Made by a program: the position numbers and the translations under genes. This document shows positions 16,891-26,212 of a stretch of DNA of 64,000 nucleotides, in pieces. The DNA is taken from assembly GCA_958296105.1 (NCBI GenBank), contig OY282441.1, positions 531,800-595,799 on the forward strand. Reading direction: 5' to 3'. The notes under the pieces were generated by a model. It searched no databases. It saw nothing but the letters and a program-made list of their open reading frames with translations, and was not told the DNA's origin. The DNA comes from an uncultured Dehalococcoidia bacterium. Lineage in GTDB: Bacteria; Chloroflexota; Dehalococcoidia; Lucifugimonadales; UBA1123. Positions within the stretch are counted from its first letter, which is position 1. Every line of letters begins with the position of its first letter.

Positions 16891-17235
16891 ATGGCGCTTC
16901 AGCCGGCGATACTGGAGATAGGAATTGGAATAGATCTGCACGGTCAGGACTACACCCGAGCAGCGAAGCGCGCGGTGTGGGACGCGGTGCATCACAGCAG
17001 CCTGATGTTCCTCAGTATGCTCGGACCCGACGCGTCCAAGGATATGATCGTGGACGTTACGGTGGCGATACCGAAGCCTGACGAGGTGGACGCCGAGCAG
17101 GTCTTGGCGGTTCTGCCGCACGGGAAGGGGCGGCTGACGAGTGTCGAGGGCGGCCTGGAGATCGAGCCGCGCGAGGGGTCCGGGGACAAGACGGTCATCG
17201 CCAACGCCGCCGTGGTGGTGCGCGTGGACGTGTGA
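16891..17235 (+). CDS. Lin0512-family protein
   Basis: A 114-aa conserved hypothetical protein. The segment EIGIGIDLHGQDYTRAAKRAV and DAVHHSSLMFLSML near the N-terminus, then VDVTVAIPKPDEVD and AVLPHGKG, match the Lin0512 family, whose biochemical role is unknown to me. GGAGACGAGC precedes the ATG. The upstream region carries repeated GACAACA elements, so expression is probably regulated. Confidence 0.75.
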   Translation: MALQPAILEIGIGIDLHGQDYTRAAKRAVWDAVHHSSLMFLSMLGPDASKDMIVDVTVAIPKPDEVDAEQVLAVLPHGKGRLTSVEGGLEIEPREGSGDKTVIANAAVVVRVDV

Positions 17236-17260
17236 GCGGACGGCGGGGGGACGGGAGATA

Positions 17261-17743
17261 TCAGGCGCGCGCCAGACGGTCGAGGCCGGGCAGGTCGTCT
17301 AGGTCGATGATCTCGCCGGTGGCCTCGTAGGTTTCGATCAGCTTTCGCATGTCCGGGGGCACCGGTCTGGCGGCGGTGGCGACGCTGTCGAAGTTGACGT
17401 TTACGATCTCGGCGCGCATCAGCAGCCTGTCGGCGCGCGCTTGGCGAATCTCGGCTCTGGTGGTCATGCTGGACGTGCCGATTCGGGCGACCCGCCAGCG
17501 GATCGTCAGCAGATCGTCCAGACGCGCGGGGGACAGGTATTCGAGTGTTGCCTTTACGGTGGCGGTGTCGAAGTGGCGGCGGCTTTCGGGGTCGTACAGG
17601 CTGATGCCCAGATTCCTGAAGTAGGCGGACTGGGCGACCTCTATGAACGACAGGTACACGCCGTTGACCACGATGCCCTGAACGTCGCAGTCCGACCAGC
17701 GGACGCGCAGCTCGCAGCTGAACCTGAACTTTTCGTCAGTCAC
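17261..17743 (-). CDS. acyl-CoA thioesterase, 4-hydroxybenzoyl-CoA thioesterase/YbgC type
   Basis: A single hot-dog domain of about 160 residues hydrolysing acyl-CoA thioesters. The signature RVRWSDCDVQGIVVNGVYLSF (read here in two parts, catalytic Asp in WSDCD) is at the N-terminus, followed by YFRNLGISLYD. I prefer the GTG at 17743 with GGAGG upstream over an in-frame TTG at 17761. It is divergent from the cupin gene. Confidence 0.83.
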   Translation of the reverse strand: MTDEKFRFSCELRVRWSDCDVQGIVVNGVYLSFIEVAQSAYFRNLGISLYDPESRRHFDTATVKATLEYLSPARLDDLLTIRWRVARIGTSSMTTRAEIRQARADRLLMRAEIVNVNFDSVATAARPVPPDMRKLIETYEATGEIIDLDDLPGLDRLARA

Positions 17744-17821
17744 TTGGCTTCTCGCCTCCAACGCTCGATTGGGAAGGTCTCTCGGGCTTTCGGTTTCTCT
17801 TTCAGACTGCTGTGCCGATTA

Positions 17822-17851
17822 TTGACATGATTTTCGGTGCAAAGATATACT
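17822..17851 (+). promoter_or_regulatory. consensus promoter giving a leaderless cupin mRNA
   Basis: TTGACA (17822-17827), 18-bp spacer, TATACT (17846-17851), then seven bases to the ATG at 17859. This is the strongest promoter in the window, and its position leaves essentially no 5' leader. Confidence 0.75.
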
Positions 17852-17858
17852 CAACGCG

Positions 17859-18263
17859 ATGGGTTCGCAACAGACAGCAGAGTGTACGGTGACGCATCCC
17901 GACGGTCTCGAGGTCGAGATAGCGTCTGGCAGCATGACGAGGCTCGCGGGCGTCTCGGCGGCGCTCGGCGGGGCGGAGGGGATACACCTAGCCATAGCGA
18001 CTATCCCGCCGGGCTGCGCGTCCAGTCCGCACTATCACGTCAACTGTGAATCTGCCATCTACGTCGTCAAGGGCAGGGGCAGGTTCCTCTCCGGGCCCAA
18101 GCTGGAGAAGTCGGACGCGATCGCGGCGGGGGATTTCATCTACGTTCCGCCCAACTCGGTTCACCAGCCGATCAACGACAGCCTCACGGACGAGCTGGAG
18201 CTGATCGTCGCCAGAAACGCGCCTGTGGAGATAGTGGTCGAGTACGACCCGGAATCCGAGTGA
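17859..18263 (+). CDS. cupin-domain protein
   Basis: A 134-aa single-domain beta-barrel. The metal-binding cupin motif 1 is HYHVNCESAIYVVKGRGRF (His, His, Glu) and motif 2 is DFIYVPPNSVHQPIN (His). Such proteins are dioxygenases, isomerases or ligand-binding storage proteins; the substrate is unknown. The ATG at 17859 starts right after a consensus promoter and there is no Shine-Dalgarno. Confidence 0.85.
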   Translation: MGSQQTAECTVTHPDGLEVEIASGSMTRLAGVSAALGGAEGIHLAIATIPPGCASSPHYHVNCESAIYVVKGRGRFLSGPKLEKSDAIAAGDFIYVPPNSVHQPINDSLTDELELIVARNAPVEIVVEYDPESE

Positions 18264-18603
18264 GCCGTCGGCGTCGATCATGGCGCGCGACGGTTGACAG
18301 GGCGGTCACACGGGACGGCTCACGGAACGAACCTGCGGGGCGCATTGGCGCGGTTCACACGGGCGGTTCACCGTCTTTGTAGCCATCTGCCATAGAGGGG
18401 GATGGGGGTATCCAAGCCTTCTTCGCTGGGCGCGGTCACGGGCGCGGGAAGTGGTGTACACTTGGCGCGAATCGAAAGGGGCGCCAGATGGACTTTCGCG
18501 CGCGGGCGCTGTCTTCTCTCCTCGTGGGCGCGGCTGGCTCTGGGTCGGCTTGCACGGCGAGGTACTGTCTAGTCTCCTCGCGGGCGCGGGGGCTGGGGTG
18601 AAT
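18264..18603. promoter_or_regulatory. leader region of the first MFS copy
   Basis: No separate gene is supported. From about 18387 the sequence is the first of three similar upstream blocks. Each has a TACACT- or TAAACT-type -10 (here 18457-18462), a short ATG frame (here 18488-18601, stopping three bases before the MFS ATG), and a G+C-rich run ending gtgaatatg. In copy 2 the short frame reads through in frame with the MFS gene; in copies 1 and 3 it stops, which argues against a conserved peptide. Confidence 0.45.
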
Positions 18604-19818
18604 ATGGCAGCTCCGAAGTGGCCGCCGCAGATATATCGGGGATGGTGGGTGGCTTCGGCGGCGTTCCTGGTGTCTGGACTGTACACGGGCGCGGGGATGT
18701 ACGGATTCGGCGTCTTCATAAGCCCGCTCGAAGAGACTTTCGGGTGGAACAGGTCGCAGATAAGCGCTTCTCTCTCTTTCATGGCGTTCGGCAGCATGGC
18801 GGCGCCGCTGCTGGGCAGGGTCATGGACAGGCGCGGCGCGAGGATGATCCTAGTGGCGGCGCTTACGGCGCTCTCGGTGAGCTTCGCGCTCAGGCCGCTG
18901 ATGACGGAGCTCTGGCACTGGTACGCGCTGAGCTTCTTGCAGCACACGGGATACACGGGGGCGGCGCTGATGCCGGCGGGCAAGCTGGTCGGGACGTGGT
19001 TCCATCGCACGAGAGGGCGCGCGCTGGGTCTGACTGCCGTGGGACACAACCTCGGTGGCCTGTTCATCCCTCCGATGCTGGTGATAGTCCTGCAGCTGGC
19101 TTCGTGGCAGGGTTCGTACATATTCCTGGGGGCGATAAGCGCGGGGCTGGTGGTGTACTCGCTCGTCATGGTGCGCGACTTTCCATCGGACGAGGAGCTG
19201 GGCGAGGAGCTGGATGGGACGGGCGCGGACGGCGCGCCAACGAGCGGCTGGACGCTGCGCGAGGCGCTGAGGGGACGGGCGTTCTACGCTATCACGCTCG
19301 CGGTGGTTCTGGGCTCGTTCACCTACACGGGGGTAATTCCGCATATAATCACCCACCTGACCGACAACGGAGTCGGGCTCGGGGTGGCGTCTCTGGCGCT
19401 GGGCGGGTTCGCCATGATGGGCATGGCGGGGAAGTTCGCCATGGGCTACTTCGCGGAGCGGACGTCGTCTCGGTATGCGCTGATGCTCAACTTCGTGGGT
19501 CAGGGGTCGTTCCTGATCGCCATTATCTGGGCGGGCAATCCGCTGGTGATGTGGACGGCGATTCCGCTGTTCGGATTCTTCAACGGCGCGTTCGGGGCGC
19601 TGTTTCAGCTGGTGGTGCCTGACGTCTTCGGCGTTCGCCACTTCGGGAGCATCATGGGGGTGGTCAACATGATGACTTTGATCTCGTTCGGGGCGGGGCC
19701 GATCATAGCGGGCGCGTCTTCGGACCTCAGCGGCAGCTATACGCTGGCGTTCGCGGCGGTGGCGATGATGTGCTACGGCGGGGCGCTGCTGATGACGCAG
19801 GCGCGGACGGATGGGTGA
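18604..19818 (+). CDS. MFS transporter, tandem copy 1 (OFA/MCT-like)
   Basis: A 404-aa, 12-helix carrier starting MAAPKWPPQIYRGWWV. The first helix YRGWWVASAAFLVSGLYTGAG, the GRVMDRRGARM loop, HRTRGRALG and GFFNGAFGALFQLVVPD are like oxalate/formate antiporter and monocarboxylate-type MFS carriers. Small organic acids are a reasonable guess. The gene, with its leader and 3' flank, is repeated twice more downstream; copies differ mainly in the membrane helices. Confidence 0.88.
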   Translation: MAAPKWPPQIYRGWWVASAAFLVSGLYTGAGMYGFGVFISPLEETFGWNRSQISASLSFMAFGSMAAPLLGRVMDRRGARMILVAALTALSVSFALRPLMTELWHWYALSFLQHTGYTGAALMPAGKLVGTWFHRTRGRALGLTAVGHNLGGLFIPPMLVIVLQLASWQGSYIFLGAISAGLVVYSLVMVRDFPSDEELGEELDGTGADGAPTSGWTLREALRGRAFYAITLAVVLGSFTYTGVIPHIITHLTDNGVGLGVASLALGGFAMMGMAGKFAMGYFAERTSSRYALMLNFVGQGSFLIAIIWAGNPLVMWTAIPLFGFFNGAFGALFQLVVPDVFGVRHFGSIMGVVNMMTLISFGAGPIIAGASSDLSGSYTLAFAAVAMMCYGGALLMTQARTDG

Positions 19819-20257
19819 GAATTTTCCTTACCCTATCCTCATCCTGTACGCGGAAGCGGACTTCTGCGCGCCTTATATAGATTGACGCTACCAGCGGTTC
19901 GCCGCCTGCTTCTTCGCACATGCACGGAAGCGGACTTCTGCGCGTCTTCTATCGAAGCCATGAGAGGCTAGCCGCAGCTTACACGGGCGGGATGGCAGAC
20001 GCTCCAAGCTATCCGCCATAGAGGGGATGGGGGGTCATACAAGCCTTCTCCGCTGGGCGCGGTCACGGGCGCAGGCGATCACGGGCGCGGGAAGTGGTGT
20101 AAACTTGGCGCGAATCGAAAGGGGGCGTCAGATGGACTTTCGCGCGCGCGGACGCTGCCTTCTCTCGTCCATCGTGGGCGCGGGGTCTGGCAGCTGGGCA
20201 ACCCTGCGCGGCAAGGCGCTGCCTTCTCTTCTCGCGGGCGCGGGGGCTGGCGTGAAT
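19819..20257. repeat. spacer between MFS copies 1 and 2, part of the tandem unit
   Basis: No gene seen. The first 170 bp (gagaattttccttacccta onward, with a ttatatagattgacgctacc element near 19873) recur after copy 2 at 21474. The rest repeats the leader block of copy 1, with TAAACT as -10 at 20100-20105. The minus-strand and plus-strand frames here are by-products of the repeat. Confidence 0.7.
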
Positions 20258-21472
20258 ATGGCAGCTCCGAAGTGGCCGCCGCAGATATATCGGGGATGGT
20301 GGGTGGTCTCGGCGGCGTTCTTTGCGTCTGGGCTGTACACGGGCGCGGGGATGTTCGGATTCGGCGTCTTCATAAGCCCGCTCGAAGAGGCTTTCGGGTG
20401 GAACAGGTCGCAGATAAGCGCGTCTCTCTCTTTCATGGCGTTCGGCAGCATGGCGGCGCCGCTGCTGGGCAGGGTCATGGACAGGCGCGGCGCGAGGATG
20501 ATCCTGGCGGCGGCGCTTGCGGCTATCTCGGCGAGCTTCGCGCTCAGGCCGCTGATGACGGAACTCTGGCACTGGTACGCGCTGAGCTTCTTGCAGCATA
20601 TAGGATACACTACGGGGTCGATACTGCCGGCGGGCAAGCTGGTTGGGACGTGGTTCCACCGCACGAGAGGGCGCGCGCTGGGCGTGACGGTCATGGGACA
20701 CAACTTCGGAGGCCTGTTCATCCCTCCGATGCTGGTGATAACCTTGCAGCTGGCGTCGTGGCGGGGTTCGTACATATTCCTGGGGGCGATAGGCGCTGCG
20801 CTGGTGGTGTACTCGCTCGTCATGGTGCGCGACTTTCCATCGGACGAGGAGCTGGGCGAGGAGCTGGATGGGACGGGCGCGGACGGCGCGCCAACGAGCG
20901 GCTGGACGCTGCGCGAGGCGCTGAGGGGACGGGCGTTCTACGCCATCACGCTCGCGGTGGTTCTGGGCGCGTTCACCTACACGGGGATAATTCCGCATAT
21001 CATCGCCCACCTGACCGACAATGGAGTGGGGCTCGGGGTGGCGTCTCTGGCGCTGAGTGTGTACGCCATGATGGGCATGGTCGGAATGTTCGCCATGGGC
21101 TACCTTGCGGAGCGGACGTCGTCTCGGTACGTGATGATGCTCAACTTCGTGGGTCAGGGGTCGTTCCTGATGGCCATGATCTGGGCGGGCAATCCGCTGG
21201 TGATGTGGACGGCGATTCCGCTGTTCGGATTCTTCAACGGCGCGTTCGGGGCGCTGTTTCAGCTGGTGGTGCCGGACACCTTCGGCGTTCGCCACTTCGG
21301 GAGCATCATGGGGGTGGTCAACCTGATGACTGTGATCTCGTTCGGGGCGGGGCCGATCATAGCCGGCGCGTCTTTCGACCTCAGCGGCAGCTATACGCTG
21401 GCGTTCGCGGCGGTGGCGATGATGTGCTACGGCGGGGCGCTGCTGATGACGCAGGCGCGGACGGATGGGTGA
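20258..21472 (+). CDS. MFS transporter, tandem copy 2
   Basis: A 404-aa carrier nearly identical in plan to copy 1 and starting with the same MAAPKWPPQIYRGWWV. Differences cluster in transmembrane stretches (for example SASFALRPLMTELW after a changed ALAAI, YTTGSILPAGKLVG, LTDNGVGLGVASLALSVYAMMG), which may shift substrate preference. The frame is open for 77 codons upstream of 20258; I keep the conserved ATG shared by all three copies. Confidence 0.88.
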   Translation: MAAPKWPPQIYRGWWVVSAAFFASGLYTGAGMFGFGVFISPLEEAFGWNRSQISASLSFMAFGSMAAPLLGRVMDRRGARMILAAALAAISASFALRPLMTELWHWYALSFLQHIGYTTGSILPAGKLVGTWFHRTRGRALGVTVMGHNFGGLFIPPMLVITLQLASWRGSYIFLGAIGAALVVYSLVMVRDFPSDEELGEELDGTGADGAPTSGWTLREALRGRAFYAITLAVVLGAFTYTGIIPHIIAHLTDNGVGLGVASLALSVYAMMGMVGMFAMGYLAERTSSRYVMMLNFVGQGSFLMAMIWAGNPLVMWTAIPLFGFFNGAFGALFQLVVPDTFGVRHFGSIMGVVNLMTVISFGAGPIIAGASFDLSGSYTLAFAAVAMMCYGGALLMTQARTDG

Positions 21473-21956
21473 GAATTTTCCTTACCCTATCCTCATCCTG
21501 TACGCGGAAGCGGACTTCTGCGCGTCTTATATAGATTGACGCTACCAGCGGTTCGCCGCCTGCTTCTTCGCACATGCGCGGAAGTGGACTTCTGCGCGCC
21601 TTGTATCGAAGCCATGAGAGGCGAGCCGCTCGATGAAATGGCGCTGTACGGGCGCAGCGGCGGCTCACTGTCACCCAGCAATCCGCCATAGGGGGATGGG
21701 GAGTCAGCCAAGTCTTCTGCACTGGCGGGAGTAGGCGCGGTCACGGGCGGGATGGCAGGGCATGGGGGCTGCGCGAGGCGGTCACGGGCGCGGGAAGTGG
21801 TGTACACTTGGCGCGAATCGAAAGGGGGCGTCAGATGGACTTCCGCGCGCGCGGGCGCTGCCTTCTCTCTTCGTGGGCGCGGGGGCTGGCAGCTGGGCAA
21901 CCCTGCGCGGCAAGGCGCTGCCTTCTCTTCTCGCGGGCGCGGGGGCTGGCGTGAAT
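21473..21956. repeat. spacer between MFS copies 2 and 3, part of the tandem unit
   Basis: No gene seen. It repeats the post-stop block of copy 1 and then the leader block. TACACT sits at 21803-21808 and a short ATG frame begins near 21835. It holds an extra 50 bp relative to the copy 1-2 spacer, around 21735-21780. Confidence 0.7.
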
Positions 21957-23162
21957 ATGGCAGCTCCGAAGTGGCCGCCGCATATATATCGGGGGTGGTG
22001 GGTGGTCTCGGCGGCGTTCTTTGCGGCGGCGCTGAACACGGGCGCGGGGCAGTACGGATTCGGCATCTTCATCGGCCCGCTGGAAGAGACTTTCGGGTGG
22101 AGCAGGTCGCAGATAAGCGCGTCTCTCTCTTTCACGGCGTTCGGCAGCATGGCGGCGCCGTTTCTGGGCAGGATCATGGACAGGTACGGCGCGAAGATGA
22201 TCCTGGCGGCGTCGCTTGGGGTGATCGCGGCGAGCTTCGCGCTCAGGCCGCTGATGACGGAGCTCTGGCACTGGTACGCGCTGAGCTTCTTGCAGTACAT
22301 GGGATACACGGGGGCGGCGATGCTGCCGGCGGGCAAGCTGGTTGGGATGTGGTTCCATCGCACCAGAGGGCGCGCGATGGGTCTGACGGCCATGGGACAC
22401 AACTTCGGAGGCCTGACTATCCCGCCGCTGCTGGGGATGATCCTGCCGCTGGTGTCGTGGCGGGGTTCGTACATAGCGCTGGGGGCGATAGGCGCGGGGC
22501 TGGTGGTGTACTCGCTGATCACGGTGCGCGACTTTCCATCGGGCGAGGAGCTGCGGGAGGAGCTGGATGGGACGGGCGCGGGCGGCGCGCCGATGGGCGG
22601 CTGGACGCTGGGCGAGGCGCTGAGGGGACGGGCGTTCTACGCCATCACGCTCGCGGTGGTTCTCGGCACGTTCACCTACGCGGCGATACTTCCGCAGATC
22701 ATAACCCACCTGACCGACAACGGTGTGGGGCTCGGGGTGGCGTCTCTGGCGCTGAGTGTGTTCGCCATAATGGGCATGGTGGGGAAGTTCGTCATGGGCT
22801 ACCTCGCGGAGCGGAGGACGTCTCGCTATGCGCTGATGCTCAACTTCGTGGGTCAGGGGTCGTTCCTGATCGCCATGATCTGGGCGGGCAATCCGCTGGT
22901 GATGTGGACGGCGGTTCCGCTGTTCGGGTTCTTCAACGGCGCGTTCGGGGCGCTGTTTCAGCTGGTGGTGCAGGACGCCTTCGGCATTCGCCACTTCGGA
23001 AGCATCATGGGGGTGATCAACCTTACGACCGTGATCTCGTTCGGGGTGGGGCCGATCATGGCGGGCGCGTCTTTCGACTTCAGCGGCAGCTATACGCTGG
23101 TGTTCGCGGCGGTGGCAGTGATGTTCTACGGGGCGGCGCTGGCGCTGACGCAGGCGCGGTGA
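21957..23162 (+). CDS. MFS transporter, tandem copy 3
   Basis: A 401-aa carrier with the same start. It is the most diverged of the three: NTGAGQYGFGIFIGPLEETFGW, DRYGAKMILAASLGV, MGYTGAAMLPAGKLVGMW, LTIPPLLGMILPLVSW and a shortened end ALALTQAR. Helix changes beside preserved loops suggest divergence in transport specificity. Pieces of its 3' end recur three times immediately downstream. Confidence 0.88.
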   Translation: MAAPKWPPHIYRGWWVVSAAFFAAALNTGAGQYGFGIFIGPLEETFGWSRSQISASLSFTAFGSMAAPFLGRIMDRYGAKMILAASLGVIAASFALRPLMTELWHWYALSFLQYMGYTGAAMLPAGKLVGMWFHRTRGRAMGLTAMGHNFGGLTIPPLLGMILPLVSWRGSYIALGAIGAGLVVYSLITVRDFPSGEELREELDGTGAGGAPMGGWTLGEALRGRAFYAITLAVVLGTFTYAAILPQIITHLTDNGVGLGVASLALSVFAIMGMVGKFVMGYLAERRTSRYALMLNFVGQGSFLIAMIWAGNPLVMWTAVPLFGFFNGAFGALFQLVVQDAFGIRHFGSIMGVINLTTVISFGVGPIMAGASFDFSGSYTLVFAAVAVMFYGAALALTQAR

Positions 23163-23820
23163 GAATTTTCCTTACCCTATCCTAACCCTATGCGCCTTGC
23201 GGGGTCGCGCCATAGGCAGGCGCGGGTGTCGCGGACCAGGGCGATGTCGGTCTCTCTTTGGGTCTCCGTCGACTTCAGCGGCAGCTATACGCTGGCGTTC
23301 GGGGCGGTGGCGATGACGCAGGCGCGGTGAGAATTCTCTCGCCCTATCCCCTACCCTACGCGCGGAAGCGGCCTCCTGCGCGCCTTGCGGGGTCGCGCCA
23401 GCGGTAGGCGCGGGTGTCTCGGCCCAAGGCGATGTTGGTCTCTCTTTGGGTCTCCGTCGACTTCAGCGGCAGCTATACGCTGGTGTTCGGGGCGGTGGCG
23501 ATGACGCAGGCGCGGTGATAATTCCCCTCGCCTATCCCCTACCCTACGCGCGGAAGCGGCCTCCTGCGCGCCTTGCGGGGTCGCGCCAGCGGTAGGCGCG
23601 GGTGTCGCGGCCCAAGGCGATGTTGGTCTCTCTTTGGGTCTCCGTCGACTTCAGCGGCAGCTATACGCTGGCGTTCGGGGCGGTGGCGCTGACGCTGGCG
23701 CGGTGAGAATTCCCCTCGCCTATCCTCACACTATGCGCGGAAGCGGCCTCCTGCGCGCCTTGCGGGGTCGCGCCAGCGGTAGGCGCGGGTGTCGCGGCCC
23801 AGGGCGATGTTGGTCTCTCT
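23163..23820. repeat. 188-bp tandem array made of MFS and YihY gene 3' ends
   Basis: The landmark cgccttgcggggtcgcgcca recurs at 23193 (last few bases changed), 23381, 23569 and 23756, a 187-188 bp period. Each unit holds a copy of the YihY gene's 3' coding end (read on the minus strand) followed by a copy of the MFS 3' end. The MFS piece reads VDFSGSYTLAFGAVA, then TQAR or TLAR and a stop (units at 23268, 23456, 23644). The last copy of the first part is the real end of the YihY gene. The array lies between two converging genes, so repeated duplication of the convergent junction explains it. Confidence 0.9.
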
Positions 23821-25620
23821 TTGGCTTTGGGTCTCGGTTTGCAGCTGCGGCTCGATGTCGGCGTCTTCCTGGCGCAGGGTGGCTCTGCTGTGGGGGCGCA
23901 GGTCTGCGGAGTGCTTGGTCAGGGCGGCGCCGTACAGAAAGATCATGCCCGCCGCGTGCGACCAGATCAGCAGCAGGATGACGGACGACAAGGAGCCGTA
24001 CAGCAGGCTGCGCTGGGTTGCCAGATTGCCGAACAGCAAGAAGAGGTACTTGGCGATTTCGAAGATTATGACGGTCACCAATCCGCCGAACGTGGCGTCT
24101 CCCCAGGTGATGGTCTGGTTTGGCAGGTACTTGTACACTACGACGAAGACCAGACCGGCGAACAGGAACGGGGTAAGAACGGAGATGATCTGCGTGGCAG
24201 TGATCAGCAGTCGGCTGAGCGGAGCGCCCAATCCGGGAATCTGCTCGGTCAAGCTTCTCACCACTTGGAATACGCCGGTCAGCCCGACCGACACCAAGAA
24301 CAGCATCATAACCATGAACGCTACGGACACGGTGACCGTAGTCGCGCCGAGGATCCTCTTGGGGGACTGTCCGAACACGAGGTTGACGCCTCGGTTGGCT
24401 GCCATGAACATGCCATGCACGCCGAGGAGCATGCCTCCGAGCGCTATCAGCCCGACCCACAGGCGCTGCTGCAAGATGCGGTCGAAGGCTTCGGCCAGGA
24501 ATTCCTGAGATCCGGGGAAGTAGTATTTGGCTGCCTCGACCACGGTGTTGCGTATGGTCTCGGGGTCGACGAAGCTGGAGAAGCCAAGTATGATCAGGGC
24601 GACGAGGGGAAAGAGCGCGAGGAGCAGGTAGTAGGCGAGGGCGGCGCCGGCGTCTAGGCCGTTGATCGCCACGAGCCGCTTGACCGACTGCCAGAGCGCT
24701 TTGCCGCGCCACGCCTGCGGTCTCTGGCTGAGGTCTTCGGACAGCTCGCCAAGCGCTTCGGTGATGGAGTTTCTGATAGATGGGGTCAGGTCGTTGACGG
24801 GGGCGTCCACGACTGCCACGACCATCATCCTGACGTCTTCTCCGAGCGCGATGTCGATGTCGTGGGCGGCTTCGACGCAGCCCTGCGCCGCTCCCATCAT
24901 GGCGTCGGTGGAGTTGACGTGTTGCATCTCCGAAGCGAGGATGGCTTCGTCTACTATCAGGCGCGCGATGCCGGGAACGTCCTGGCCCATTCTCGCGCCG
25001 CTTTTGAGGAGGGATTTCGACGTGTCGCGCACAGCCTCGAACAGGTCGCCCTGCGTGGATACGACGCCGATGACGACGCCGTGGATCGCGGGGGCGACGA
25101 CGGCGTCGAACTCTCCGCCGAGGTCGGTGACCGCCTTGACGACTCCGGAGGATGCCTGCGCGCCGGCCGACTCGCTGTCGACTCCGAGAGAGGCGGCGCC
25201 CACGATGGCGCCCTCGACTGCGCTCTGCGCGGCGTCCGGCACGTTGCCGCCGACCTCTATGGAGCTTCTGATGGCGCTGGCGACGACGTCCTTGACCACC
25301 GGGCGGCCGACTTTGGCGACCTGACCTGTGCCTTCCATGACGCCGACTACGGCGTCGCGCACGAACGCCGTAGTCTCTCCGGTGATCTCCTCGGTTGCCT
25401 TGATGGCGCCTGCCACGGCGTCCGCGGCGACGCTGCCCGCGCCCATTCCGAAGCGGCGCATGGTGCTGACGGCCGAGGCCGAGGCGTTTCGGAACAGCTC
25501 GGTCGTCGGCCTCGTATGCCTCGTCCGAGCGGCGGTGTTGACCCGCTCTCGGACGCGCTCACCTATTCTTCCTACTCCCAAACTGCGCTCTCCCTCGCTG
25601 CGCACAGTTGAGTATGCCAC
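23731..25620 (-). CDS. YihY/BrkB-family membrane protein with long N-terminal repeat domain
   Basis: A 629-aa protein. Residues about 320-580 are a YihY/UPF0761 membrane domain (GKALWQSVKRLVAINGLDAGAA, then LAYYLLLALFPLVALIILG, PNQTITWGDATFGGLV and YGSLSSVILLLIW), with six or so helices. Older annotation as RNase BN is not supported for this family. Residues about 50-300 are Ala/Gly/Val-rich repeats of roughly 30 residues (VVKDVVASAIRSS, AVEGAIVGAASLG, AIHGVVIGVVSTQGD), predicted amphipathic and of unknown role. The last codons lie in the 188-bp array, so its C-terminal tail may be unstable between strains. Confidence 0.85.
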   Translation of the reverse strand: MAYSTVRSEGERSLGVGRIGERVRERVNTAARTRHTRPTTELFRNASASAVSTMRRFGMGAGSVAADAVAGAIKATEEITGETTAFVRDAVVGVMEGTGQVAKVGRPVVKDVVASAIRSSIEVGGNVPDAAQSAVEGAIVGAASLGVDSESAGAQASSGVVKAVTDLGGEFDAVVAPAIHGVVIGVVSTQGDLFEAVRDTSKSLLKSGARMGQDVPGIARLIVDEAILASEMQHVNSTDAMMGAAQGCVEAAHDIDIALGEDVRMMVVAVVDAPVNDLTPSIRNSITEALGELSEDLSQRPQAWRGKALWQSVKRLVAINGLDAGAALAYYLLLALFPLVALIILGFSSFVDPETIRNTVVEAAKYYFPGSQEFLAEAFDRILQQRLWVGLIALGGMLLGVHGMFMAANRGVNLVFGQSPKRILGATTVTVSVAFMVMMLFLVSVGLTGVFQVVRSLTEQIPGLGAPLSRLLITATQIISVLTPFLFAGLVFVVVYKYLPNQTITWGDATFGGLVTVIIFEIAKYLFLLFGNLATQRSLLYGSLSSVILLLIWSHAAGMIFLYGAALTKHSADLRPHSRATLRQEDADIEPQLQTETQSQRETNIALGRDTRAYRWRDPARRAGGRFRA

Positions 25621-25813
25621 TGTTGCGTGGTAGTTGGCAATGCGAACAGAAAATTGTATTTTGCGATTTTCGGGGGTTGGCGGCTGCTGATCGTCACAGC
25701 CCTAATCCTCATAGGCCTAATCCTCTCCCATCGAGCGAAGGAGGCGCTGGGCGCGGGGGGATTATAAGATTATACTTGTGTGGAAAAGAGTACACGACAG
25801 GAGGCGCGGGAAG

Positions 25814-26212
25814 ATGGACGAGGTGGAGCGTCAGCTGACGGAGGCTAGGACGGTTGCGGTCGTCGGCATGTCGCCGAGACCGGACCGCCCCAGCCACTAT
25901 GTGGCGAAGTATCTCATGGAGCAGGGTTACAGGGTCATACCCGTCAACCCGGCAGTGGACGAGGTCTTGGGGCTGAGGAGCTATCCGAACCTCGGATCCA
26001 TCCCGGAGAAGGTCGATCTGGTGGACGTGTTTCGCAGGTCGAGCCAGACGCCGCCGATAGTGGACGAGGCTATCGAGATAGGGGCGAAGTTCATCTGGAT
26101 GCAGGACGGCGTTTCTCACGAGGGCGCGGCGGAGAAGGCGCGCAGGCGGGGCGTGTCGGTGGTGATGGACAACTGTATGATGCGCGAGCATATGCGGCGG
26201 TTTGGGGGTTAG
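25814..26212 (+). CDS. CoA-binding domain protein (YccU type)
   Basis: A 132-aa Rossmann-fold protein of the CoA_binding family. VAVVGMSPRPDRPSHYVAKYL at the N-terminus is the nucleotide loop, RVIPVNP follows, and the C-terminal VVMDNCMMREH is diagnostic. Function is unclear; it resembles the CoA-binding part of succinyl-CoA synthetases. The ATG at 25814 has CAGGAGG about ten bases upstream, preferred over a GTG at 25778. A TATACT element at 25771 would give a leader of about 30 nt. Confidence 0.87.
   Translation: MDEVERQLTEARTVAVVGMSPRPDRPSHYVAKYLMEQGYRVIPVNPAVDEVLGLRSYPNLGSIPEKVDLVDVFRRSSQTPPIVDEAIEIGAKFIWMQDGVSHEGAAEKARRRGVSVVMDNCMMREHMRRFGG

Noticed and set aside
18488-18601. Short leader peptide gene before MFS copy 1
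   Set aside because: The frame is not conserved among the three copies: it fuses with the MFS gene in copy 2 and changes frame in copy 3.
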